Shown here: piece by piece, positions 35,185 to 45,712 of the stretch
How positions within the stretch are numbered: the first letter of the stretch is position 1
Layout of the letters: each line of letters begins with the position of its first letter
Assembly: GCA_018907035.1 (NCBI GenBank)
Contig: JACCIC010000281.1
Location: forward strand, 372,001 to 436,000
Length of the DNA stretch: 64,000 nucleotides
Reading direction: 5' to 3'
DNA from: Sycobia sp. Sy_11
Taxonomy: Eukaryota; Arthropoda; Insecta; Hymenoptera; Epichrysomallidae
Translations under genes and position numbers: made by a program
Notes under the pieces: generated by a model
Told to the model about the DNA's origin: nothing
The model's database searches: none
The model's input: only the letters and a program-made list of their open reading frames with translations

Positions 35185-35209
35185 TATAAAAGCGTAATCG
35201 CAGTCAGTT
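35185..35209 (+). promoter_or_regulatory. TATA box and initiator of the RS-rich gene
   Basis: TATAAAAG at 35185-35192 is followed by an arthropod-like initiator TCAGTT at 35204-35209, about 60 bp before the ATG at 35267. TATA-to-Inr spacing is a little short, so the exact start is uncertain. Confidence 0.55.
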
Positions 35210-35266
35210 TTTCCATCACAATCTGCCTTCAAATTTCAAAGTTTAATAATATTAAAAATTGGAAAA

Positions 35267-36044
35267 ATGAAGGTAGTTGTGAGCACGGTAGGCAGCGGCA
35301 GAAGCAACGGCAACAGCAACAGCAACAGCAACAGCATCAGCACCGAGAAGCGGCTGCCTGCTGTGGAAAAGGCTCCCCGAAGCAGGGGGAAGTACCTGAA
35401 ATCCATGGACTTGTTTGGGGAGGAAGAGCAGGAGGAGAAGGATGCACGGCCGACGACGCCAATTTCTATCGTCGCAACCTCGCTGACAAGGGCTGTAACG
35501 CCCTGCCTTGAAGAAGAGGTAAGGAGCTTCCCGGGCTCTGCAACGGATTGGAAAGCGCTCTATCGAAGAGCGCAGGAGATGACGGAAGCCATCCGTTAAG
35601 CGGTCAAGTTCACGGAATTTTTCGACAAGCTAGATGGAGGTAAGGAAAATAATAATTTGTTTTAAAATTCTTCTATTTTAAATATATTTATTTATATATA
35701 ATTTATACAATATATTATATAATATAAATATTACATAATATATATTTATTTATATATTTAATTTTAAAATATATTTAATTTTAAAATATATTTAATTTAT
35801 TAATATTAATATGTATGATTTTTGTTTATCTGTTATAGGGACGAAGAATGGAAACGATGGGCATCGCAAACGGTCAAGGAGCCGTTCGGTGAGGAAGGAA
35901 AGAAGACGAAGCCGTCCGAGAACACCGAGGATGACGCAGCACTACAGCCGCAGCCCATCCATCGCAAGTATGCGATATTCAAGCTGCTCGAGCGTTGAGG
36001 AAATCAACGCCGAACCTTCCCCAGCGCAGCCAAGGATAGTGTAA
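35267..36044 (+). pseudogene. Polinton two-exon gene for RS-rich basic protein (one internal stop)
   Basis: Exon 1 spans 35267-35639 and exon 2 35839-36044, joined across GTAAGG (35640) and TATAG (35838) with matching phase. Exon 1 encodes a Ser/Asn repeat region, a charged segment with SMDLFGEEEQEEK, and a helical part ending DWKALYRRAQEMTEAIR. A TAA at 35597-35599 then breaks the frame, which otherwise runs in frame to the donor. Exon 2 encodes KRSRSRSVRKERRRSRPRT, an RS-domain-like basic stretch, then SRSPS repeats and an acidic tail. RS domains usually bind RNA-processing factors. Compact Arg/Ser proteins also pack DNA. No family was recognised. The stop may be a recent mutation. Confidence 0.6.
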
Positions 36045-37009
36045 GATGAAAGATTAGAAAAAAAATGCAATTAAATTGAATTCAAATAAAAAATGCTTTG
36101 TATAAAATTTTTGAAAAAATAATTAAAAAAATATATTGTATTTTATAACAAAATGAGTGAAATGCAAAAGGAAATAAAATATAAAAATATAAATATAAAA
36201 TATAAATATATAAATATAAATATAAAATATAAATATATAAATATAAATATAAAAATGTATGAAAAAATAAATAAACATAAATAAAGAAATGGGAAAAAAA
36301 TAAAATTATGACGTTTTACCATCTTTTATCATTCCGACCTTTCCGCATAGAAGTAGAATACCTTTCCTCACAAAGAACGTACATTAAATTAATATTACAT
36401 TAATAATAATTTAATTAATTAACAATAATAATAATTATATATTAATAGTATATAATAATAGTAATTAATAATAAATAGTTTTATTATGTCTCATCAAAAA
36501 TAAAATAATTTAATTATCATTAATATAATTAATGAAAACCCTTTATTTCATTCATATTATTAATTAAAATTAATTGAAACAGTTTTTGTATTTAAGATCA
36601 TCATGTTTATGTAATTTGAAAAAAAACCAACAGAAATATTTCAAAGATGTTTGCAATTACCAAAGGTAAAAGTAGGACACGAACGATTTTTCGTTCAGGA
36701 CACAACGGAGCAGCCAGATGAATAAATGGGAAGCACCCCACGCACGGGGAGGGGGTTTGTTGGGGCTTGCCCCCCCAAAAAAATTTTTTGGAGACATATT
36801 TCTGGAAATGCGCAATTTCCAAAATTTTGTGAAAATTCTAGGAAATTCTGTATTTCCGAGAATTTTTTTTTAAAAACTTGATCTTAAAAACTTAAGAACT
36901 TTTTTTCATTCATTTTTAAAATTTTTTTCACTTATTTACTATTTAGTTATGTTATTAAATTACTTCATCTTTTTTTTTACTTATTTATTTATTTATTAAT
37001 TTTTTTAAA
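36045..37009. other. Polinton interior, AT-rich, no gene
   Basis: A long low-complexity AT stretch (ATAAAT units at about 36180-36260) with no coding content. A GC-richer spot near 36720-36780 carries no motif. Confidence 0.6.
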
Positions 37010-37391
37010 AGATCTTCAATATTTTTTTTAAAATTATTTAAAAACGAAAAAATTATAGGAATAATATAATATAAGAATTTATATTACATTATTTATATAA
37101 TACAATAATATTAATAATTGAAATAAAAATTACAAATCTGATTTTTCAAGATATATAGTATTTATTAATATAATTTTTTACAAATATCATTTTTAAATAT
37201 AATTTTAAAAAATTAATATTTATTTATTTATTGATTTATTTAAAACTTCTTCAATATTTTTTTTAAAATTATTTAAAAAATAAAAAATTATAGGAATAAT
37301 ATAAAAATTTATATTACATTACTTATATAATACAATAATATTAATAATTGAAATAAAAATTACAAATCTGATTTTTCAAGATATATAGTAT
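37010..37391. repeat. ~235-bp satellite-like unit, 1.6 copies
   Basis: One full unit and one partial unit containing CTTCAATATTTTTTTTAAAA and TACAAATCTGATTTTTCAAG. Further copies lie at 39283-39610, so the array is interrupted. Confidence 0.75.
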
Positions 37392-39282
37392 GTTACCGCG
37401 TAATTACCGGTATTAATTACCCTCTTTTTGCCTACACTCTCGTGTACTAGCAGGGATAGGGTTCGATAAACGATACTCGCGACGCGGATTTTACAATTCC
37501 AAAACGAATTTTCCTTGCAAAATTCGTTACCAAGATCGGAGTGTAGGGGCCAAAATGATTGGATTCCGTCAGGAGTGATACTGGTATCTTACCGCGTAAG
37601 CGCTTAGATAACAGTCACTACCTTACCCAGGATCCAATTATGCCATGGGCACCCCGAACACTGAATAGGGAATTAGTTATAATTAATATAGACAATAATA
37701 CTCACTTTTGGATTTATTTAACTTTTCCTTTTACAGCAAATATTCTATTGATATAAGGCGCGGACCGATCTGGCGGTAGTAGAAGTGCTCAGCACGCGGT
37801 GAGACGACTAAGTAAACGTTAAGAAGAGGAAAAGCGCGATTGAAAACGGCTTCTCGTATAGTGAGGGCGTATTAAAAAAAATTCAAACGCGAAGGGTCAC
37901 TGCGTACCGCTGGCCTAACGCCGATGGGTAGGTCAGTTTTCGCTTCCTGTAATATATACTTCGGGTTACCGCTGAGAGCGCTCACCCGAAGTCCTGTATA
38001 TTAGGGGAAAGCGAATGGTCGCAGCGCCGAACTGACAGACCGCTCAGGGCGCCTTGTCAGTTACTGGGGCCTTCCGCACAGCCGTATACTGGGGTACAGC
38101 CTAAAGCTTTCCTCAATATACCACGGATGCGGCGGAATGGCACGCGGAGTCGCGGTGTTTCAATTGTACTATATGTCGGTATATCGATATAAGTGCGTTT
38201 TACTCGACATACCGAGTACGTTCCAGAATACCACTGCGTCAGATATACCGCTTAATGCTTTCTCTGAGACAGTGCTTCTCTGGAGGGACCCCGAAACTGG
38301 GATGCTCGTTGCGTTTTTCCACCTCCTTATATACGAAAAATTTAACGTTGCGCTTATGGAAAAGTCGTAAAAGATAGTTTTGGACCAATAAGCTCATGAT
38401 ATCTCATCTACTCGCCCTCCTTCATAACGTACTTGCATGAGCCCTATGCAAGCCATGCAGCGGTGGGGGAGAGATTACGACTTTTCCAAAGCATATGGGA
38501 AATAAGTACCGTGCGAGCTCGTATCGTTAATTTTTCTAGCTCAATTTTTCGTTATACAATAAAAAACATATTTGCATGCTTATCATGAGTATGTTATATT
38601 ATTAATTGGGTTCACTAAAAATTATGATTCATTTTCCTTTTTGAATTGTAACTATACCTTGAAAATTAAGGAAGTTACGGCATTTATTTATAACATACTC
38701 ATGTTTTACAATGTTTACATTACCTTAGTTTATAGACGCTTGCATATTTTTGTTTAATATTTATTTCAAAAAGTATTTTCAATTTTAATTGCGATTATTT
38801 TTATATAGTCATAAGTTAGTTAACATATATTATTTATTAAATAATTACTGTTAGTAATTCGTATAATAATTAGTTGATTAATACAATTTTTAATGATTAT
38901 AAGCTTCAAATTTATAATTGTTTGAAAATAGTAATTATGTAATATAATTGTTAATAATAATAATAATGTAAAACCAAATAGGTTGTTTATTTATATTAGA
39001 TTCTTAGATTTTCATTAAACAACTCTTTTAATTACTAGTTAACTATAGTAAGAATATTATTATAATATTATGATATCGTAATATTATTAATTATCGTTAT
39101 AAGAAAAACGAGTAAAACAATAATTATTTTATTATTATTAATCTAATTATTATACTGTAAGACCGATAAGATTATTTATTAATTTAATATCATTTATTAC
39201 GAATTATTATATTATTTGAATAATATTCCTTTTATTTTCCTTTTGGAATTTAATGTAACTTATATGAATATATACTTGTATG
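37392..39282. other. 1.9-kb insertion inside the satellite array
   Basis: This begins after ATATAGTAT with GTTACCGCGTAATTACC and ends before the array resumes. The left half is GC-richer. It contains a long imperfect hairpin (about 37925-38045), with arms around CTTCGGGT at 37958 and ACCCGAAG at 37985. A second inverted pair occurs near 38346 and 38475 (AAAAGTCGTAA / TTACGACTTTT). No ORF with a known motif was found. It may be a solo LTR or DNA element. The right half is plain AT-rich sequence. Confidence 0.5.
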
Positions 39283-39610
39283 CCGATATTAATAATTGAA
39301 ATAAAAATTACAAATCTGATTTTTCAAGATATATAGTATTTATTAATATAATTTTTTACAAATTTCATTTTTAAATTTAATTTAAAAAAATTAATATTTA
39401 TTTATTTATTAATTTTTGAAAACTTCTTCAATATTTTTTTTAAAATTATTTAAAAACTAAAAAATTACATGAATAATATAATATAAGAATTGATATTATA
39501 TTATTTATATAATACAATAATATTAATAATTGAAAGAAAAATTACAAATCTGATTTTTTTTTCAAGATATATAGTATTTATTAATATAATTTTTTTACAA
39601 ATTTCATTTT
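39283..39610. repeat. Satellite-like unit, remaining copies
   Basis: Two further copies of the ~235-bp unit seen at 37010-37391, with about 85-90% identity by eye. Confidence 0.75.
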
Positions 39611-39625
39611 ACAATAATGCTATTT

Positions 39626-39962
39626 TTAGTCAATTTCATCTCGTCCATACTTTCCACTCAAAGAATTTTGTAACCATGTACGCATTATTGTGACATTCCG
39701 TATCGCACACATTGGTATACTTCGGCTGCATAATGGATGGTTGTGGCAAATCACATTTTGACCTTCACTCTGCAATGTTTGCAATGATGGACAATGCAGC
39801 TCCTCCTCCATATCAGATATAATTCTGGAATAAGAAAAAAAAAGTATAAGAAAGTATGAACAAGTATGAAAAAGTATAAAAAAGTATGAAAAAGTATGAA
39901 CAATGTATGAACATTGTATGAAAATATGCTTTTCCATAAAGTTTATTTTTTATTACTTTCTG

Positions 39963-40030
<68 letters not shown>

Positions 40031-40461
40031 AATATAAAGATGATTATAATTATGCAAATTACTTACATATTTGGCAGAATGATTGTCAACCATTCCTTTT
40101 TCTCTCGTCCCTTCACATATAATTTTTTTACTCCAGTACAGCATATCTCCAATGTTCTTTGGAGCCTATGGTATGGAATGTCACCAGTATCCCATTCAAG
40201 CCCATGGTAATCACGCTGCAACCAGTGAACTGTTTTTTTTTCATTCCATGTCAAGTCACTCCATGGAAATGGTGGCTTAAAAATATATACTGTAGGTAGT
40301 ATATATCTTTAAGAGGTGCATATAATATATGCACCTCTTTCCATACCTAATAAACTAAATTCCTTTAAAATGAAAGTTTGCGGGCCTCTTTTCTGAAAAC
40401 CCTGCATGTCGCAGAAGAATACTTTATCTTCTGGACACTTCAGAATATTTTTTCTAAACAT
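39626..40461 (-). pseudogene. Polinton gene of an unnamed arthropod family (nuclease-like fold?), two exons, one stop
   Basis: Exon 1 runs 40461-40067 and exon 2 39824-39626. The intron has GTAAGT at 40066 and TTCCAG at 39825, and an (AT)n fills it. Exon 1 has FFCDMQGFQ, FILKEFSLLG, IFKPPFPWSDLTWNEKK, YHGLEWDTGDIPY and LYVKGREKKEWL. Exon 2 has a Cys/His cluster (LHCPSL, CHNHPLC, CA) before TWLQNS. I recognise this conserved arrangement from many uncharacterised arthropod proteins. The early Asp (DMQGF), the KE, and the late VKG-x-EK pattern recall RNase H-like exonucleases, but this is inference. A TAA at 40310-40312 lies in frame in exon 1. The Met at 40461 suits the upstream context. Confidence 0.65.
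39965..40024. repeat. (AT)n in the intron of the nuclease-like gene
   Basis: About 30 AT units lying wholly within the intron 39825-40066. Confidence 0.95.
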
Positions 40462-41165
40462 CACTTCGTATTCCCTCACTCTAGCTATTTTCAGTTTATT
40501 TGTATTTACCGATAGTTAGAAGTGTTGATTATGAATGTAAGTTCTATGCTTATGCATTCATTTTTATAATAGTTCTCCCCCTCCTCGTGAAATGAGAACT
40601 GTCCTACAATTGGCTGAGAAAAATAAAATAGATTCGATTGGATTATTGTTGGTTACAAATCAATTCATCCCCTCTATTCTTAGAGAAAGTCACTTACGAT
40701 TGGGCGTGGGAGAAGAAAAGCATTTGTACGTTGAGAAATGAAGTAACGGTAGATATTTGGATGGTCCTAAACTCTACACGTCCCCCCGTAGGAAATCACG
40801 TTTATGTTTGGACGTTCAAGGAGAAAGGATGATATTTTGATTGGTTTTAGTCTACATATATTCTTTTCATTCTAACACGCTATTGAATGTTTTCTATCGC
40901 AGGCTTGACATTGTGCTTCCACTTCTGTTTCCCCTTTTCCTTATTTTTCATTTTCCTTTAAAAACGAGACAGTTTCTTGGAGGAACACAGTTTTTACACC
41001 ACAGTTAAATAAGTTCAGTTTCATCTTTCTTATTTTTTCTATTGCCAGTTATACAAGCGTTTTGTATTGTAACAGTGAATAAAGACGCAATATTAAGTGA
41101 AGTCTGATATATTTTAAATATTTTTTTTAATATATTTTATTAATTCACGTTAAAATAAAAGTAAA
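40462..41165. promoter_or_regulatory. Shared upstream region of the minus gene and PolB, with inverted CCAAT boxes
   Basis: A ~700-bp divergent intergenic region. ATTGG occurs near 40610, 40638, 40696 and 40839 (CAATTGGCTG, GATTGGATT, GATTGGGCGTGG, GATTGGTTTTAG). No ORF looks real. It probably drives both genes, by analogy with the CCAAT modules at 34.8-35.2 kb. Confidence 0.45.
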
Positions 41166-44100
41166 TTGGCTTATCTTTCGTCTGTCGAATTTCAAGTGAA
41201 ACAACTTCGTGATATTTACGAACGTGTCAGTAAATTGAACGTAATCGAACTCGAGAATTATTCAACAATAACTAAACAGGCTTTCTTAGAGCTGAGAGAA
41301 TTTGGAAAAAAACAAGGTCTCTCTCGAGCAGAAAATCAAAAATGTTTAACATCTCTTATTCATTTGCCATGTTTACAAGCAGGATTTCGGTTCTATCTTG
41401 ATAGTGCAGCACCAATTGGAGGTAGTCTAATCCCTATCGAGTCTGCTAAAGTTGAATGGCGAGATGTTCAATCAGCTTTTAAAAATCGAATAAGGACAGG
41501 TGTTGTGGTTAATTTAAAACATGTGGACATTTTAAGTTTCTTGCTCGATGCACAGAAGCTCTTTGAGGATAAAGTACAAGCATGCTTACAAGAATATGGT
41601 GCAATAAAAGTAAATTCTGATTTTATGTCAGAATTTTCCATGCAAAAAAATGGAGAGGAAACAATAGATATTGAATATTTCACAAGTATGAGTGCTACAG
41701 TATACATGTCTATTGATATAGGCAAATGGTCTGAGGAACATATTAAGGACCCTCTTCTTACTCATGTAGAAGAAAGATTCTGGATGGACATTAAAAAATA
41801 TTATAAGTTTGTGCATAAATATGAAAAAATTTTCACCTCACAAGGCAAGATCATTTATTCCTCTGCCAAAGTTCATAGCATCAAAAAGAGCATGTATCAA
41901 TGTCCATAACACTGATAATCAATGCTTTAAATACGCTATTCTTTCAGCATTACATCCAAATGAAAAAAATCCTCAAATTTCATAATTATGATAAATATGC
42001 AAACGAGTTGAACTTTGGTGATATTGAATTTCCTGTAAAACTAAAAGATGTTTCCAAATTTGAAAAATGGAATAATATTTCAGTAAATGTTTATATGCTT
42101 AGAAAGTATGGATCGAAATAGGAAGTATCACCTTGTCATATTTCATTAAACAAGAAGGAGAAACATGCCAATCTTCTTCTCAATCAAGATTTCTACATCG
42201 ATGAGTATGAAGAAAATAATATTTCTGATGATAATGGAAGTGTGCCTAAATTCCATTATGTTGCGATTAAAAGTATATCCAGACTTGTAGGTTCACAAGT
42301 AAGCAAGACTTACCAAAAATTAGACAGAAAAGTGCAGACGATGAGACACCCGCAAGTTGCTTTGTGCGTGAATTAAAATCAATTGGTGAGCGGATTGATC
42401 ACTCTATAAAAATCCAAAACCAATGAAACTCACAGATGATGAAAAGTTGAATTTTAAATGGTCGACCGTTTGCCATATATGTCGAAAACCATTTTTGGAT
42501 GAGCAACTGGTAGTGCGAGATCACTGTCATTTAACAGGAAGGTAAATTTAATATAATAATTTAAAAATAATTTAATATAATAAAAAAAACAAATTATTTT
42601 GCTAAATTAATTTTTTTCTCATTAGATTCAGAGGTGCTGCCCATAATTCCTGCAATTTGAACTATAAAGACTCGAAATTTATTCCAGTAATTTTTCACAA
42701 TCTCAATTATGATACATACTTTATTTTAAAAGAAATTGGAACTTCTACACTGATGAAAGGTCGAGTTAACTTAATACTTAAAAACAAGGAAAAATATATT
42801 TCCTTCACAAAGTATATGGATGACTGTGATGTGAGTTTTAGATTCTTAGATTCTTGGCGATTTTTGCCCTCATCTTTAGAGAAACTTGCGTCTTATCTAG
42901 ATAATGTACCAATAGCAATACAGGAATTTCAATTAGATGGATACTCAAACGAAAATATTGATCTTCTTAGACGTAAAGGAACATTTCCTTACGATTTTGT
43001 AGATGGACTTGATAAATTAATAACTACAAAACTGCCGTCGAAAAATGAATTTTATAATAAATTCACAGATTCAGGTATTAGTGAGGAACACTATAAGCAT
43101 GCTGTTCAAGTGTGAGAAAGTTTTAATATAAGAACATTAGGAGAGTATTAGGACTTATATGTAAAAACAGATGTTCTACTCTTAGCAGATGTCTTTGAAA
43201 GTTTTCGAGACACATCTATTAAAGCATACGGGTTATGTCCTGCACATTTTTACACTACTCCAGGATTAACATTTGCATCAGCTCTACAAATAACAAAGCT
43301 AGAATTAGAGCTTCTAACAGATATTGACATGTTATTATTTATTGAATCAGGCATTCGAGGTGGAATAAGTCAGTGCTGCAATCGATATGCAAAGGCAAAT
43401 AATCCATACATGGGATCGACATATGATGAAAAAAGAAGACAAAGACACTTTTATATTATGATATAAATAATTTGTATGGATGGGCGATGGTACAGCATTT
43501 ACCAGTTGGAAAATTCAAATGGGTTGATTATGAATCAAATCGTGACTTTTTCAATGTTCCATCAGATTCGGACCTAGGTTATATTGCTGAAGTAAATTTG
43601 GAGTATCCAGAGGAAATATATGATATTCATCGTGATTTACCTTTCTGTACCGAGCATCGTACATCACCTGGCTCAAAACAAAAGAAACTTCTAACTACTT
43701 TGAACGATAAAACAAGGTATATAATTCATTATCGCGCCCTTAAGCAAGCGCTCGACAATGGTTTTCGATTGAAAAAAGTACATAGAATTTTCAGCTTTGA
43801 ACAGAAACGTTGGTTAAAATTATATGTTGTACTAAATACTGAAAAGCGAAAGCATGCAAAGAATGAGTTTGAAAAACTCTTTTATAAACTGTTAATTAAT
43901 GCTGTTTATGGAAAATGTATTGAGCGAGAGCGATCTCGCGTTGATGTACGGTTAATAAATACATTTACTGGCCGATATGGAGCAGAAGCACGCATAGCTC
44001 TACCTAATTATCATAGCTGTGCAATTTTTGATGAAAATTTAGTTGCCATTCAGCTGAAAAAAACAAGTGTAACAATCAAAAATCCTATATACGTTGGGTT

Positions 44101-44900
44101 TTGTATCCTCGATTTATCAAAAACATTAGTCTACGATTTTCACTACTCTTACATGAAACAGCGAGTGGGTGAAAAGTGTAAACTCTTGTATACTGTCACT
44201 GATAGCTTGATATATGCAGTAGAGGACATTGATATGTATCGAATAATGAAAGAAAATATTCATAGATTTGATACTTCTGATTATGATGAAAATAATCAGT
44301 ATGGAATTCCACGTGAAAATAAAAAAATTCCTGGACTAATGAAAGATGAATGTAATGGAAAGATCATGATGGAATTTATTGGTTTACGAAGTAAAATGTA
44401 CAATATTTTAGTTGATGGAGGAGGAATAGTAAAAAAAAGCTAAAGGTATTAAATCGGGTGTAGTGAAGAAATCAATTACATTCGATGATTATAGAAGATG
44501 CCTGGAAGACCTTGTAATTATACAACGAGAACAGTGCACCATTCGCTCAAAATTACACATAGTGCATACAGAAAAACAGAAAAAAATTGCCCTAAGTCCA
44601 TTTGATGATAAAAGATACTTATTGCCTAATACTACAGACACATTACCTTGGGGTCACTATAAAATCCTAGAAGAGCAAATGTTGGAAGCTGCAAGTAAGG
44701 TAGAGAGGGAAATAATGGGAAGTACAGGTCAGCAAATCGAAGAGGAGGGGAAGGAGAATGTGAGGGGATACGATGAGCCCAATGGAAAAAGAGCTCAAGT
44801 AGGTGTAGCTACTGAAGAGAGGGAGAATACAATCGGCAATGAGATTCGAGTCACGGCAGATGTACATGCAGAACAAGAGTGTAGGGAAAAAAGTAACTAA
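41166..44900 (+). pseudogene. pPolB: Polinton protein-primed DNA polymerase B, broken
   Basis: Family B polymerase that would copy the element from a terminal protein. In order: an N-terminal region open at 41166-41909 that lacks an ATG (it starts at TTG, after a stop in frame); a segment with NVHNTDNQCFKYAIL in a shifted frame; a Cys/His zinc module CHIC...DHCHLTG...CNLNY (about 42470-42660) of endonuclease VII type; the exonuclease block FHNLNYDTYF; the [14 protein letters not shown] region; motif A split by a frameshift near 43455; motif B KLLINAVYGK; motif C reading TVTDSLIY. The zinc module is split by an 84-bp GT/AG intron (42542-42625) with matching phase. Stops lie at 43113-43115 and 43149-43151, with a frameshift in an A-run near 44430. 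Motif C has Val (codon 44195-44197) for the catalytic Asp. Confidence 0.95.
42542..42625 (+). other. 84-bp spliceosomal intron in PolB
   Basis: GTAAAT donor after AGGAAG and CTCATTAG acceptor. Splicing joins HLTGR to FRGAAHNSC, restoring the zinc-module frame. The intron interior is AT-only with a T-rich 3' end. Confidence 0.85.
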
Positions 44901-45207
44901 TGAAAATCAAGTTATGCGAGAAATAGTGACGCTCTATAGCAATCAAGGTGAACCAATAAGCATTGAGTATAATATATCTGACGAACTAATGCACGAATGG
45001 AATCCTGAAGAAATTTTGAAAGTCTTGGAAGGGGTAAGCTCAGTTGAAGCCGACGGAAGGGATGCACTCCGTGAGGCAATGGAAGAGGCAGAAATTATGG
45101 TGGGGAATCAGCTATATGAAGAGATGGAGGATGACGAGGAACTCATTCAAGCAGTTGAAGAGTTTGAGAATTATCTGCCATCTCCAAAGAAAACAAGACT
45201 AATCTAA
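44839..45207 (+). CDS. Acidic ORF after PolB (122 aa), function unknown
   Basis: An open frame overlapping the 3' end of the PolB frame by 62 bp. It is rich in Glu/Asp, with SIEYNISDELMHEWNPEEIL in the middle and DDEELIQAVEEFENYLPSPK at the end, then a Lys/Arg tail. It could be a separate acidic protein or the shifted C-terminus of the PolB reading frame. The ORF stop is directly followed by AAG/GTAAGA, a good splice donor, with an acceptor at 45300. So it may share an mRNA with the small ORF that follows. No family was recognised. Confidence 0.5.
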   Translation: MRFESRQMYMQNKSVGKKVTNENQVMREIVTLYSNQGEPISIEYNISDELMHEWNPEEILKVLEGVSSVEADGRDALREAMEEAEIMVGNQLYEEMEDDEELIQAVEEFENYLPSPKKTRLI

Positions 45208-45301
45208 TAAGGTAAGATTCGTAGTTAATTTTCTCTTTAAAAAAATTAATTTTTTTTTACTATGTTAGAATTAAAAAGAAAAATTTTTTCTTTTCTTTAG
45301 A

Positions 45302-45571
45302 ATGGACTTAGCTACTCTTAACAAGATATCTGAGAGTGAGTTCATGCCGCGGAAGAAATGTACAGAATTGGAGAAAAATGAGCAGTACATGGTGACTGCT
45401 CTTAAGCAAGTCTCTACAAGATATGGCACCATAGTCGTTGCGGAGCTGGACGATAACTTTCAAATATTTTTGCCACAAAAGATATCTTCGGCATTATTAA
45501 TAGAAGAAGAATTTTTGATAAATATGGCTAACAAAGCAGATAAGCTTTGTTTATTTATAGTGTATCAGTAG
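45302..45571 (+). CDS. Small Polinton ORF (89 aa), conserved arthropod type
   Basis: The ORF starts with ATG two bases after a TTTCTTTAG splice acceptor (45300). The centre, YMVTALKQVSTRYGTIVVAE followed by FQIFLPQKI, has the alternating pattern of a small beta-barrel and is familiar from Polinton-type ORFs in arthropods. I would guess an OB-fold nucleic-acid-binding protein, but no residue proves this. The frame is intact. Confidence 0.55.
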   Translation: MDLATLNKISESEFMPRKKCTELEKNEQYMVTALKQVSTRYGTIVVAELDDNFQIFLPQKISSALLIEEEFLINMANKADKLCLFIVYQ

Positions 45572-45712
45572 TGTATTTATTTATTTGTAAAAAAAATCAA
45601 AACATGTATAACTTAATTACATAAATAAATATTATAATCATCATACACTGTCTTTCATATTTAATAACTAATGACCTTCCATATATCCATATATTTTACT
45701 TATATATTGCTT

